Positions 1 through 6,438 of a stretch of 6,438 bases of DNA are shown in pieces; position 1 is the stretch's first letter, and each line of letters begins with the position of its first letter. A program made the translations under genes and the position numbers. Where the stretch lies: the NCBI GenBank assembly GCA_030824295.1, contig JAVBYA010000336.1, forward strand, positions 1 to 6,438. Reading direction: 5' to 3'. This stretch comes from Bacteroidota bacterium. GTDB taxonomy: Bacteria > Bacteroidota > Ignavibacteria > UBA10030 > UBA8401. The notes beneath the pieces are model-generated. The model did not search any database. It was given only the letters and a program-made list of their open reading frames with translations, and had not been told where the DNA came from.

Positions 1-1
1 C

Positions 2-376
2 ATCGGCCGGTCCATTCCGGTCGGTCCGACCTGGGAACTGATCGGCGCTAGGATCAGCGGAAAGACCTATGGGAAACTCCTCTACGTACTCCCTGAACCG
101 GTAATAGTGCCGTATGAATTGCGGCTGGAGCAGAACTATCCGAATCCGTTCAATCCGACGACCACCATTCGGTATCAACTTCCGGTGGACGCTTCGGCGA
201 AATTACGGATCTATGATCTGTTGGGAAGGGTGATGGAAACACTCGTTGACGCTCAGCAGACAGCCGGATGGCATGAAGTTGTATGGGATGCATCACGATT
301 TGCGAGCGGGGTCTACGTTGCACAGGTGACCAGCAACGGGAAACAGCAGTTTCGGCGGATGATGCTGTTGAAGTGA
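2..376 (+). CDS. C-terminal fragment of a secreted protein with a T9SS type A sorting domain (5' end outside window)
   Basis: The reading frame is open from the first complete codon (position 2) to the TGA at 374-376, giving 124 residues, so the gene starts before the window. A GTG at 107 could be mistaken for a start, but the frame continues upstream without a stop (…WELIGARISGKTYGKLLYVL…) and 107 lies just before the sorting domain. Residues about 38-124 form a typical T9SS C-terminal domain: QNYPNPFNP at 44-52, then TTTIRYQLP, then a beta-rich stretch (LRIYDLLGR, VVWDA, SGVYVAQV), ending in a basic RRMMLLK tail. In known type A substrates this domain directs the protein through the outer-membrane type IX translocon and is cleaved or replaced by a surface anchor. 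The passenger domain is not visible, so its function is unknown. A hairpin terminator begins 21 bases after the stop codon. Confidence 0.9.
   Translation: MGRSIPVGPTWELIGARISGKTYGKLLYVLPEPVIVPYELRLEQNYPNPFNPTTTIRYQLPVDASAKLRIYDLLGRVMETLVDAQQTAGWHEVVWDASRFASGVYVAQVTSNGKQQFRRMMLLK
131..156 (+). repeat. 26-bp DNA identity with 2772-2797 (sorting-signal motif), copy 1
   Basis: This stretch encodes QNYPNPFN plus the first two bases of the next Pro codon, and is identical base for base to 2772-2797 in the next gene. Every synonymous position agrees over these 26 bases, while the flanking parts of the two domains differ freely. It is part of the T9SS sorting domain rather than a mobile repeat. Confidence 0.85.
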
Positions 377-397
377 TCCATCGGATACGGTATTGAT

Positions 398-444
398 GAT
401 GTCCGGACCGAAACATTGCTTACGGTGCCGGACATCTGTATTTT
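398..444 (+). terminator. Intrinsic terminator after the first sorting-domain gene
   Basis: The 9-base arms at 398-406 (GATGTCCGG) and 428-436 (CCGGACATC) are perfect reverse complements. The stem continues inward with ACCG (407-410) against CGGT (423-426) across a single bulged G at 427. This gives about 13 base pairs closing a 12-base loop (411-422). A T-rich run, TGTATTTT (437-444), follows the 3' arm. The stem starts 21 bases after the upstream stop codon, the usual place for a Rho-independent terminator. Confidence 0.75.
416..444 (+). promoter_or_regulatory. Possible promoter for the BNR-repeat gene, overlapping the terminator
   Basis: TTGCTT (416-421) and TATTTT (439-444) are separated by 17 bases, a sigma70-like spacing; the -35 box matches TTGACA at 3 of 6 positions and the -10 box matches TATAAT at 4 of 6. 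It can also be read as a Bacteroidota-type element: TTG, 20 bases, then TAnnTT. Transcription would start near 451, leaving a leader of about 17 bases with the AAGGAA ribosome binding site at 458-463. The match is weak and rests mainly on there being no other room for a promoter, unless the gene is transcribed by readthrough. Confidence 0.35.
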
Positions 445-467
445 AAAGGATACTCTTAAGGAATCCC

Positions 468-3017
468 ATGATCCGCAACATCTCTATTGCCGCGACAGTC
501 ACAATCTCATTTCTCATTTTTTGCCTACTCATCATTCCGCAGCAGAAACCGCTCCGATTCTCCGGCGCTATGCAGGCACTGCAGTTATGGACAGCCCAGC
601 GCGCGTATCCCGGAACGCAGGTGAACGATACACAATACGCTGCAGAGTTCAGCCGGCTCCGTTCCGATCTCCGTTCGGACCGTCCGCTCACTACTGAATC
701 TGGAGCGTGGCGCGCGATCGGTCCGCATAATATCGGCGGGCGGACCTTGGCGGTGGCGGTGAATCCGCAGCGGACCGGGACGATCTACGCCGGCTCGGCG
801 AGCGGGGGATTGTGGCGCAGTTTCACGGCAGGGAAAGGTGTGCTGGCGTGGGAACGAATGGTGATCGGTCACCCGGTCCTGTCGGTGAGTTCCATCGCCA
901 TCGCACCGAACGATTCGAACTTGATGATCATCGGCACCGGTGAGGTCTATAATCAGACCGCTTCGATCGGCGGACTGAGCGTCCGCACCACGCGCGGCAG
1001 TTATGGTATCGGCATCCTGCGTACTTCGGACGGCGGGAAGAGCTGGCAGAAGACACTTGACTGGAGCAACGCGCAGCAGCGCGGTGTGCAGGCAGTGAAA
1101 CTCCATCCGCTCCATCCGCATATAGTGTGGGCGGCAACGACGGAGGGGATCTACCGCTCCGATGACAGCGGCAAGAGCTGGACGAACGTGCATCCCGTGG
1201 CGATGGGGACCGATCTGGTGCTCGATCCGGATGATACGAACAGTGTGGTGGCCGCGCACGGCAATCTCGCCACCACCGGTGCCGGCGTGTATCGGACAAC
1301 GAACGGCGGCACGACGTGGACGAAAGCGAACGGTATCCCGGTCAGTTTCGGCGGTAAGATCCAGTTCGCCCAGTATGCATCCTCGCCGAACATTCTGTAT
1401 GCCAGCGTCGGCAACGGCGCTGTCTCCGGCACATGGCTCTGCCGTTCGGTCGACTTCGGTGCGAACTGGGCCGTTATTTCCACTGAGGATTATTCCACCT
1501 ATCAAGGATGGTACTCGCACGGTGTAGCGGTCGATCCGGCGGATTCTTCTCTTCTCTTGTGCGTGGGTATCGATGTCTGGAAGTCCACGAACGGCGGTGC
1601 GACACTCACCAAGAAATCGGATTGGGCGGCGTGGTATTTCGGTGTGCCGCCGGCGGGTGGTCCCGAAGGACCTCCGGAATATTCGCATGCGGACCATCAC
1701 GCATTGGTGTACGATCCGAAAGATAACAGCGTGATCTATTTCGGGAATGACGGCGGTGTCTTCTGTTCCACTGACGGCGGCGAGACATTCGAAGGAAGGA
1801 ACGGCGGATACCAGACGACGCAGTTCTATAATGGATTCTCCTCCTCGCGCATCGATTCGCTGCTGGCGATGGGAGGACTGCAGGATAATGCAACAGCGAT
1901 CTATGAAGGAGGTCTCGCCTGGCGCCGTGTGATCGGCGGTGACGGATGCATGACCGCGATGAGCCCCACCAACAAGGATACGATGTACGCAGAGTATCAG
2001 AATCTCTCCATGCTCCGCTCCACCAACCGCGGCATCAACTGGAGCAATATCGGCGTCCCGACCAGTACCATCACCAGTTTTGTGGGTCCGTACGCACTCG
2101 CAGAGTCGCGTCCCCGCACCTTGTATGCAGGACGGGATAAGATCTACAAGTCCACTGTCGGCGGCGGCAGCTGGAGCGCCACGAACGGCGGACAGACACT
2201 GGACGGGAATCCTGCGCTCGCTCTGGCGATCGCACCGACGCATCCGGATACGGTCTATGTGACGACCGCTCCCGTCTCGAGCCGCGGGAAGATGTTCCGC
2301 ACCACCAACGGCGGTACGACCTGGACGAACATCACGGGGACATTGCCGGACCGGTACTTGATCGACATCGCTATCCATCCCAGGAACTCCGCGCTGCTGT
2401 ATGTGACCGCATCCGGGTTCGGAACGTCGCATCTCTTCCGTTCCACCGATGCCGGCGGCAGCTGGACCGATGTCGGGACCGGTTTGCCGGATGTTCCGAC
2501 ATCCGCCGTAGCGATCGATCCATTCGCAACGGAACATTTGTATGTGGGGAACGACCTCGGTGTGTTCCTTTCCACGAACGGCGGGGGAACGTGGGAACCG
2601 TTCATGGAGGGATTGGCGGAATCGGCGTTGATCATGGATCTGAGTGTATCGTATCCGAACAAAGCGATACGGGCCGTAACGCACGGCAACGGTGTCTTCG
2701 AACGGCCGCTCTATAATAAGCTCCTTTCGGTGCCGAACACGGAATCCATTGCCCGGGAATTCGCTTTGGAACAGAACTATCCGAATCCGTTCAATCCATC
2801 AACGACCATTCGATTCTCATTGTCTGAACGTGGTCATGTTTCGCTGGAAATCATTGATATCAGCGGAAAGAAGGTCGCAACACTGGTGCAGGGGATCAAA
2901 GCGGCCGGTCAGCACTCCGTAACATGGAACGCGGAGCGATCTGCCGGCGGTACATATTTTGCCGTGATGACAGCCGGAGGGTCAAGACTCGTCCGTAAAA
3001 TGATCCTTGTCAAATAA
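468..3017 (+). CDS. Secreted BNR/Asp-box beta-propeller protein with T9SS type A sorting domain
   Basis: This encodes an 849-residue exported protein. The ATG at 468 follows AAGGAA (458-463) by four bases. Residues 1-23 are a hydrophobic export signal (MIRN then a long I/L/F-rich core), without an obvious AXA cleavage site. Residues about 80-745 hold 11 Asp-box-like motifs, S/T-x-D/N-x-G-x-x-W, near 186, 231, 277, 327, 373, 434, 518, 562, 602, 659 and 702; those at 373 and 434 have lost the Trp. Each lies between beta-rich segments such as DPDDTNSVVAA and HPDTVYVTT, the pattern of sortilin/VPS10-like or sialidase-like multi-bladed propellers. SHADHHALVYDP (406-417) and GGLQDN (469-474) recur in this secreted family. 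Residues about 762-849 are a T9SS sorting domain (QNYPNPFNP at 769-777) ending in VRKMILVK. Asp-boxes are structural, so no enzymatic activity can be claimed; binding of a polymer or surface partner is possible. A strong terminator follows, so the gene is probably monocistronic. Confidence 0.93.
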   Translation: MIRNISIAATVTISFLIFCLLIIPQQKPLRFSGAMQALQLWTAQRAYPGTQVNDTQYAAEFSRLRSDLRSDRPLTTESGAWRAIGPHNIGGRTLAVAVNPQRTGTIYAGSASGGLWRSFTAGKGVLAWERMVIGHPVLSVSSIAIAPNDSNLMIIGTGEVYNQTASIGGLSVRTTRGSYGIGILRTSDGGKSWQKTLDWSNAQQRGVQAVKLHPLHPHIVWAATTEGIYRSDDSGKSWTNVHPVAMGTDLVLDPDDTNSVVAAHGNLATTGAGVYRTTNGGTTWTKANGIPVSFGGKIQFAQYASSPNILYASVGNGAVSGTWLCRSVDFGANWAVISTEDYSTYQGWYSHGVAVDPADSSLLLCVGIDVWKSTNGGATLTKKSDWAAWYFGVPPAGGPEGPPEYSHADHHALVYDPKDNSVIYFGNDGGVFCSTDGGETFEGRNGGYQTTQFYNGFSSSRIDSLLAMGGLQDNATAIYEGGLAWRRVIGGDGCMTAMSPTNKDTMYAEYQNLSMLRSTNRGINWSNIGVPTSTITSFVGPYALAESRPRTLYAGRDKIYKSTVGGGSWSATNGGQTLDGNPALALAIAPTHPDTVYVTTAPVSSRGKMFRTTNGGTTWTNITGTLPDRYLIDIAIHPRNSALLYVTASGFGTSHLFRSTDAGGSWTDVGTGLPDVPTSAVAIDPFATEHLYVGNDLGVFLSTNGGGTWEPFMEGLAESALIMDLSVSYPNKAIRAVTHGNGVFERPLYNKLLSVPNTESIAREFALEQNYPNPFNPSTTIRFSLSERGHVSLEIIDISGKKVATLVQGIKAAGQHSVTWNAERSAGGTYFAVMTAGGSRLVRKMILVK
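2772..2797 (+). repeat. 26-bp DNA identity with 131-156 (sorting-signal motif), copy 2
   Basis: This is the second copy of the identical 26-base stretch encoding QNYPNPFN plus two bases of the next Pro codon, in the sorting domain of the BNR-repeat protein. The copies lie about 2.6 kb apart in the same orientation, so they could serve as a short substrate for recombination between neighbouring genes. Confidence 0.85.
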
Positions 3018-3037
3018 TGCTGCACCACCGCACTGCG

Positions 3038-3075
3038 AAGCCCGGCAACCTGACGGAGACCGGGCTTTTCTTTTT
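3038..3075 (+). terminator. Strong intrinsic terminator after the BNR-repeat gene
   Basis: AAGCCCGG (3038-3045) is perfectly complementary to CCGGGCTT (3060-3067). The 14-base loop between them may form a small inner CC/GG pairing. The 3' arm runs directly into a T-rich tract, TTTTCTTTTT (3066-3075). The hairpin starts 20 bases after the TAA of the upstream gene. It lies inside the longest open frame of the downstream kinase (ATG at 3017), which argues that this part is not translated as kinase. Confidence 0.9.
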
Positions 3076-3085
3076 GCCGCTGAAA

Positions 3086-3114
3086 TTGACATCCCCCGCC
3101 GTTTTTGGTATGTT
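3086..3114 (+). promoter_or_regulatory. Sigma70-like promoter of the sensor kinase-regulator operon
   Basis: TTGACA (3086-3091) is a perfect consensus -35 box. Seventeen bases later comes TATGTT (3109-3114), matching TATAAT at 4 of 6 positions. It can also be read as a partial Bacteroidota -7 element (TAnnTT). It sits 10 bases beyond the terminator T-tract and would start transcription near 3121, about 37 bases ahead of the proposed TTG start. The in-frame ATG at 3110 falls inside the -10 box and so would be upstream of the transcript start. Confidence 0.6.
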
Positions 3115-3148
3115 CAAAGGACTCTTTTTCTTCATCCTCCTTTCCATC

Positions 3149-3153
3149 AGGAA
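3149..3153 (+). promoter_or_regulatory. Ribosome binding site that decides the TTG start of the sensor kinase
   Basis: AGGAA at 3149-3153 lies four bases before the in-frame TTG at 3158. The spacing equals that between AAGGAA and the ATG of the upstream gene (458-463 to 468). The alternative ATG at 3110 is preceded by GTTTTTGGT, with no purine-rich AGGA-type site. Confidence 0.65.
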
Positions 3154-3157
3154 CTCA

Positions 3158-6088
3158 TTGAGATCAGCGCTTCGTACTCTTGTTCAGATCGTTCTGATCT
3201 CGGCCGCGGTTTCCTCTTCTGTCTCCGCACAATCCTATTCCTTCCAGCATTATTCCTCTGCAGAGGGACTCGAACTTTCTTCCGTCAACACCATCTTTCA
3301 GGATTCCCGCGGTTCGCTCTGGTTCGGAGGAGTCGGCGGCGCTTTCCGTTTCGACGGTGAACAGTTCATTCCGTACCTCTCCTCCGGTCCACGCCGGTCC
3401 GTCGTTACCCGATTTGCAGAGGACCGGAGCGGTTCCCTTTGGATCGCCACCGAAGGGAACGGCGTTGCCAAGGTCCGCTACGGAGTGAAGGATTCCGTCG
3501 AATGGTTCCGACAATCACATTCCTTCCTTCCGAGCGATTCGGTCTATTCCATCGTCTGCGGAAAGAACGGCACCACGGTCTTCGGTACGCGGCGCGGCGC
3601 GGCGGTTGTGACAGAACAGGGGAGCGTCACGATCATCTCCTCGGCGAACGGATTGAAAGGGAACTGGATCCGGTTCATGCTGCACGATGCCGAAGGACGG
3701 CTGCTGATCTCGACGAACGGCGGGGTCACTCGGTTCACGATGGATGGTGTGCGCATCGTTTCATCGGAATTCATCCACGATGCGGCAGTGCTGGCAATGT
3801 CGATGACGCCGGACGGCACCGTCCTGCTCGGCACCACCGAAGGCCGGCTCGAACCGAACAAAGGTGTGTTCGCTCTTCGAAATGATTCACTCGCCAGGGT
3901 GATCGATCTTCGCGGCTTCTCCGATCCCATCAAGACACAATCGCTGCTGACCGATTCGCGCGGAGCTCTGTGGGTCGGAACCGGCGGCGGCGGTATCATC
4001 CTGCGCGAACACGGAAGGACCACGCGGATCCGCACGGCCCAGGGATTGGTGAATGAATCGATCGGCTCCATCCTGGAGGACCGCGACGGCTCGCTCTGGT
4101 TCGCAACGGCGAACGGAGTGATGAAACTGCCGCGGCGGTACACGCTGAAATATTCCGAACAACAGAGGATCTCGGGGATCCTTACCGTGCTGGCGGACCG
4201 TTCGGACAATATCTGGTGTGGTGGATACCGTTCGATCACCCGGATCGATGCGGACGGCAGGATCCATGATCTGACCGGTGAACCGTTGCTGAAGGATATG
4301 GCGTGCTTCAGCATCGTGCAGGATTCGGGCGGGACCATCTGGCTCGGTACGAACGGACGATTGTTATCCTACAATGACGGGAGATTCTCCCGGATCCAGA
4401 TCCAACGCGGAACGGCGCAGGAGTATATCTATGCGCTCACCGCGGATGCGCGTGAAGGTGTGTGGGTCGGCAGGAAAGGGGCGATATTCCATCTGGTGAA
4501 CGGCCGTGTCGTTCAACGGTACGACAGTGCGGACGGGATACCGGATGAGGATATCGCGGCGATCGCATCGGACCGCAGCGGAAGGATCTGGTTCACGGCA
4601 GGCAATGATTGGAATGGGATCATCGAACGCGGAACTGTCCGCAGGATCGTCCCGCAGGCCGGTTCACCCGCGCCGAATACCGACCTGATCAAGGAAGATA
4701 CACGCGGAAGGATGTGGTTCATCTCGAAAGCGGGCGTTTCCTATTCTCTGGACGGCGTATTCACCGCGATGGCGCAGGAGGCTTTCCCGCTGGAGAACAA
4801 TATGATCACTGCGTTCCATGAGGATAACGAGAGGCATCTCTGGTTCGGTACGTGGTTCGGACTTGTCGAATGGTCCGATTCCGTCATCGCCCGGTATGAT
4901 ACCCGCGACGGACTTTCCGGCGACATCGTGCAGTCGATCGCCGAGGACCGTTCGGGCAATCTGTGGATCGGAACGCGCGGCGGTTTGACGAAATTCCCGC
5001 ATACAGAGAGGATCTCCTATATCCCGATTCCGCCGCTCACGCTGGAGCGCATCCGCGATGACAAGCATGAGACCGTTGTGTCCTCCTTCCACACCGTGCC
5101 GTATGATGAACGGATCGTGACATTCAGGGCCGGTTCTGTGAGTTACTTCGATGAACAGAATATGGAATTCCAATTCCGGCTGAGCGGTTTTGAAACGGAT
5201 TGGAATCCGCCGACCCGCATGCGCACCATCCGGTACACGACCTTGCCGTCCGGCGAATATACGCTCACCGTGCGGGCACGGAACAGGAACGGAGCATGGA
5301 CGGAGCCGGTGCAGTATGCGTTCACCATCCTCCCTCCGTTCTGGAAGACATGGTGGTTCACAACATCCGCGGCGCTGCTCTTTCTCGGCATCGCTTCCGG
5401 TTTCGTCCGGCAACGGTTCCTCCGTCTTCGGAAAGAGGCGGAGTCGCAGGAGCACTTCTCGAAACAACTAATGGACGTGTATGAAACGGAACGGAAACGC
5501 ATCGCATCCGAACTGCATGACGGCCTCGGTCAGAATCTGCTCATCATTGCGAACCGGGCAAAGATGGGACTGCGGAAGGAAGGCGCGGAGGCGATGCAGC
5601 GGGAGTTCGAGATCATCTCGTCCAGCGCGCTCGAATCCATCGGCGATGTCCGGAAGATCACCTACAATCTCCATCCGCTGCAGATCGAAGAGGTCGGACT
5701 CACCGCCGCTGTGGAGTCGATGCTGAAGAGGATCGCCCACGTAGGGGACCGCACGGTATCGTTCACGGTGGACCCGATCGATGAACTCATCCCGAAGGAA
5801 CACGCTATCCATTTCTACCGATCGGTGCAGGAGGTCCTGAACAATGCCGTCAAACATGCGGATGCTTCCGCGGTGGAAGTGACGATCGTGCAGGACGAGG
5901 ATTCCCTCCGTGCCATTGTGAGGGACAACGGGAAAGGTTTCGATCCGAAAGAGAAGAAGGATGGATACGGGATGCGAAGTTTGAACGAACGGGTGAAGAT
6001 CCTCGGCGGAACGTACCACATCGACTCCGCACCGGGAGCCGGGACCATCATCAAGATCGATATACCGATAAGGACGCGAACATCATGA
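3158..6088 (+). CDS. Propeller/Y_Y_Y sensor histidine kinase (HisKA_3-HATPase, NarX/DesK-like)
   Basis: This membrane sensor kinase has 976 residues from the TTG start, chosen for its ribosome binding site, its position after the promoter, and the classic signal peptide it yields (MRSALRTLVQIVLISAAVSSSVSA, cleavage before Q25). Residues about 30-615 hold 14 regulator-propeller repeats of the type EDRSGxLWxGT, at about 49, 89, 135, 177, 217, 266, 307, 346, 388, 429, 471, 513, 555 and 596. They are roughly 42 residues apart, matching two seven-bladed propellers; repeats 3-5 lack the Trp. A Y_Y_Y domain (about 653-727) and one transmembrane helix (about 732-750) follow. The cytoplasmic part has HisKA_3 with ERKRIASELHDGLGQ (phospho-acceptor H787; DxxxQ 788-792, linked to phosphatase activity in this family), N-box LNNAVKH (N895/N896), G1 box DNGKGFD (923-929) and a second glycine box from about 936. 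The ligand is unknown; homologous propeller sensors in gut Bacteroides respond to glycans. It overlaps the response regulator gene by four bases. Confidence 0.93.
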   Translation: MRSALRTLVQIVLISAAVSSSVSAQSYSFQHYSSAEGLELSSVNTIFQDSRGSLWFGGVGGAFRFDGEQFIPYLSSGPRRSVVTRFAEDRSGSLWIATEGNGVAKVRYGVKDSVEWFRQSHSFLPSDSVYSIVCGKNGTTVFGTRRGAAVVTEQGSVTIISSANGLKGNWIRFMLHDAEGRLLISTNGGVTRFTMDGVRIVSSEFIHDAAVLAMSMTPDGTVLLGTTEGRLEPNKGVFALRNDSLARVIDLRGFSDPIKTQSLLTDSRGALWVGTGGGGIILREHGRTTRIRTAQGLVNESIGSILEDRDGSLWFATANGVMKLPRRYTLKYSEQQRISGILTVLADRSDNIWCGGYRSITRIDADGRIHDLTGEPLLKDMACFSIVQDSGGTIWLGTNGRLLSYNDGRFSRIQIQRGTAQEYIYALTADAREGVWVGRKGAIFHLVNGRVVQRYDSADGIPDEDIAAIASDRSGRIWFTAGNDWNGIIERGTVRRIVPQAGSPAPNTDLIKEDTRGRMWFISKAGVSYSLDGVFTAMAQEAFPLENNMITAFHEDNERHLWFGTWFGLVEWSDSVIARYDTRDGLSGDIVQSIAEDRSGNLWIGTRGGLTKFPHTERISYIPIPPLTLERIRDDKHETVVSSFHTVPYDERIVTFRAGSVSYFDEQNMEFQFRLSGFETDWNPPTRMRTIRYTTLPSGEYTLTVRARNRNGAWTEPVQYAFTILPPFWKTWWFTTSAALLFLGIASGFVRQRFLRLRKEAESQEHFSKQLMDVYETERKRIASELHDGLGQNLLIIANRAKMGLRKEGAEAMQREFEIISSSALESIGDVRKITYNLHPLQIEEVGLTAAVESMLKRIAHVGDRTVSFTVDPIDELIPKEHAIHFYRSVQEVLNNAVKHADASAVEVTIVQDEDSLRAIVRDNGKGFDPKEKKDGYGMRSLNERVKILGGTYHIDSAPGAGTIIKIDIPIRTRTS

Positions 6089-6438
6089 GAACGATACTCA
6101 TCGCCGATGACCACCCGATCTTCCGCAAAGGACTCGCTGAAGTGATCGCGTCCGGGACGGACTACTCCGTTGTTGCCGAGTGCGGGGACGGTGTGACGGC
6201 ATTGCGGCTGATCACCGAGCTGGCGCCGGATATCGCACTGCTCGATATCCAGATGCCGAAGATGACCGGATTCGAGGTATTGAAAGCAGTCCATCAGGCA
6301 CAGCTGACAACGAAGGTCATCTTTCTGACGATGCACAGCGAAGAGAATATCTTCGAGAAAGCGATGGACCTCGGCGCACAAGGATATCTCCTGAAGGAAT
6401 CGGTCACGGACGACATCCTGCTCTGCCTGAAGAACGTC
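6085..6438 (+). CDS. NarL/LuxR-type response regulator, receiver domain (3' end outside window)
   Basis: The ATG at 6085 overlaps the kinase stop in ATGA, implying translational coupling and co-transcription. The 118 visible residues form a complete receiver domain with the acidic pair D8/D9 (LIADDHPIFRKGL), phospho-acceptor D54 (LLDIQMPKMTG), switch T82 (IFLTMHS) and K104 (GYLLKES). DDHPIFRKGL near the N-terminus and GAQGYLLKES near the end are hallmarks of the NarL/FixJ family. Its members usually carry a C-terminal LuxR-type helix-turn-helix of about 60 residues, expected just beyond the window but not seen here. The regulator is the natural partner of the adjacent HisKA_3 kinase. Its target genes cannot be read from this sequence. 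Confidence 0.95.
   Translation, partial: MRTILIADDHPIFRKGLAEVIASGTDYSVVAECGDGVTALRLITELAPDIALLDIQMPKMTGFEVLKAVHQAQLTTKVIFLTMHSEENIFEKAMDLGAQGYLLKESVTDDILLCLKNV

Noticed and set aside
107..376. GTG at 107 as the start of a small stand-alone sorting-domain protein
   Set aside because: The same frame is open to the window edge with plausible protein sequence, no ribosome binding site precedes 107, and sorting domains occur at the C-terminus of larger exported proteins.
486..527. Lipoprotein signal around Cys19 of the BNR-repeat protein
   Set aside because: The residues before the Cys are L-I-F; Phe at -1 does not fit a lipobox, and the hydrophobic core continues past the Cys.
416..697. A short + strand frame overlapping the start of the BNR-repeat gene
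   Set aside because: It starts inside the terminator hairpin, has no ribosome binding site, and runs out of frame over the export signal of the real gene.
1299..2590. Repeated DNA segments such as AACGGCGG…ACG…TGGAC at several places
   Set aside because: They encode the Asp-box motifs of one protein and are explained by internal protein repeats, not by a mobile element or CRISPR array.
585..2684. A 699-residue open frame on the minus strand opposite the BNR-repeat gene
   Set aside because: The predicted protein is rich in Arg, His and Cys with no recognisable domain. The + strand frame here has clear repeats, an export signal and a sorting domain. The open antisense frame follows from repeated codon patterns in a GC-rich gene.
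3544..4338. A 264-residue minus-strand open frame inside the sensor kinase gene
   Set aside because: It is the reverse complement of the propeller repeats, rich in Ser, Pro and Arg, without a recognised domain and fully covered by the well-supported kinase.
4664..5467. A 267-residue minus-strand open frame opposite the propeller end and Y_Y_Y domain
   Set aside because: It has low-complexity Arg/Pro/Glu composition, no domain and lies wholly inside the kinase; it is a shadow of the coding strand.

Overview
The window suggests a Bacteroidota/FCB-group bacterium, possibly of an Ignavibacteria- or Chlorobi-like lineage. Two neighbouring genes end in a type IX secretion (T9SS) sorting domain with the signature QNYPNPFNP. 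The sensor gene has the two-component-regulator-propeller plus Y_Y_Y architecture common in that group. Base composition is moderately GC-rich and coding density is high. The exact taxon cannot be fixed from this sequence.

Layout, all on the + strand. (1) Positions 2-376 are the 3' end of a gene for a secreted protein; only its C-terminal sorting domain and about 35 preceding residues are in view. (2) A hairpin terminator lies at 398-444, and a possible promoter overlaps it. (3) Positions 468-3017 encode an 849-residue secreted protein with 11 Asp-box (BNR-like) repeats and its own T9SS sorting domain. (4) Positions 3018-3157 form a compact intergenic region with a strong intrinsic terminator (3038-3075), a sigma70-like promoter (3086-3114) and a ribosome binding site (3149-3153) ahead of a TTG start. 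(5) Positions 3158-6088 encode a membrane sensor histidine kinase with a 14-blade periplasmic propeller, a Y_Y_Y domain, one transmembrane helix, HisKA_3 and HATPase. (6) From 6085 to the window end runs the receiver domain of a NarL/LuxR-type response regulator, overlapping the kinase gene by 4 bases (ATGA).

The kinase and regulator form a clear two-gene signalling operon: the periplasmic propeller senses an unknown ligand, the dimerisation/ATPase module phosphorylates its conserved His, and the phosphate passes to Asp54 of the regulator. The two upstream genes look like separate transcription units, each closed by its own terminator. A regulatory link between the sensor operon and the secreted proteins is possible from proximity only.

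The families are known. The points most worth a second look are the start-site correction for the kinase (TTG at 3158, not ATG at 3017 or 3110), the tightly packed terminator-promoter junctions, and the split kinase/regulator version of a hybrid-two-component-like sensor. I saw no RNA genes, CRISPR arrays, insertion sequences or other mobile elements.
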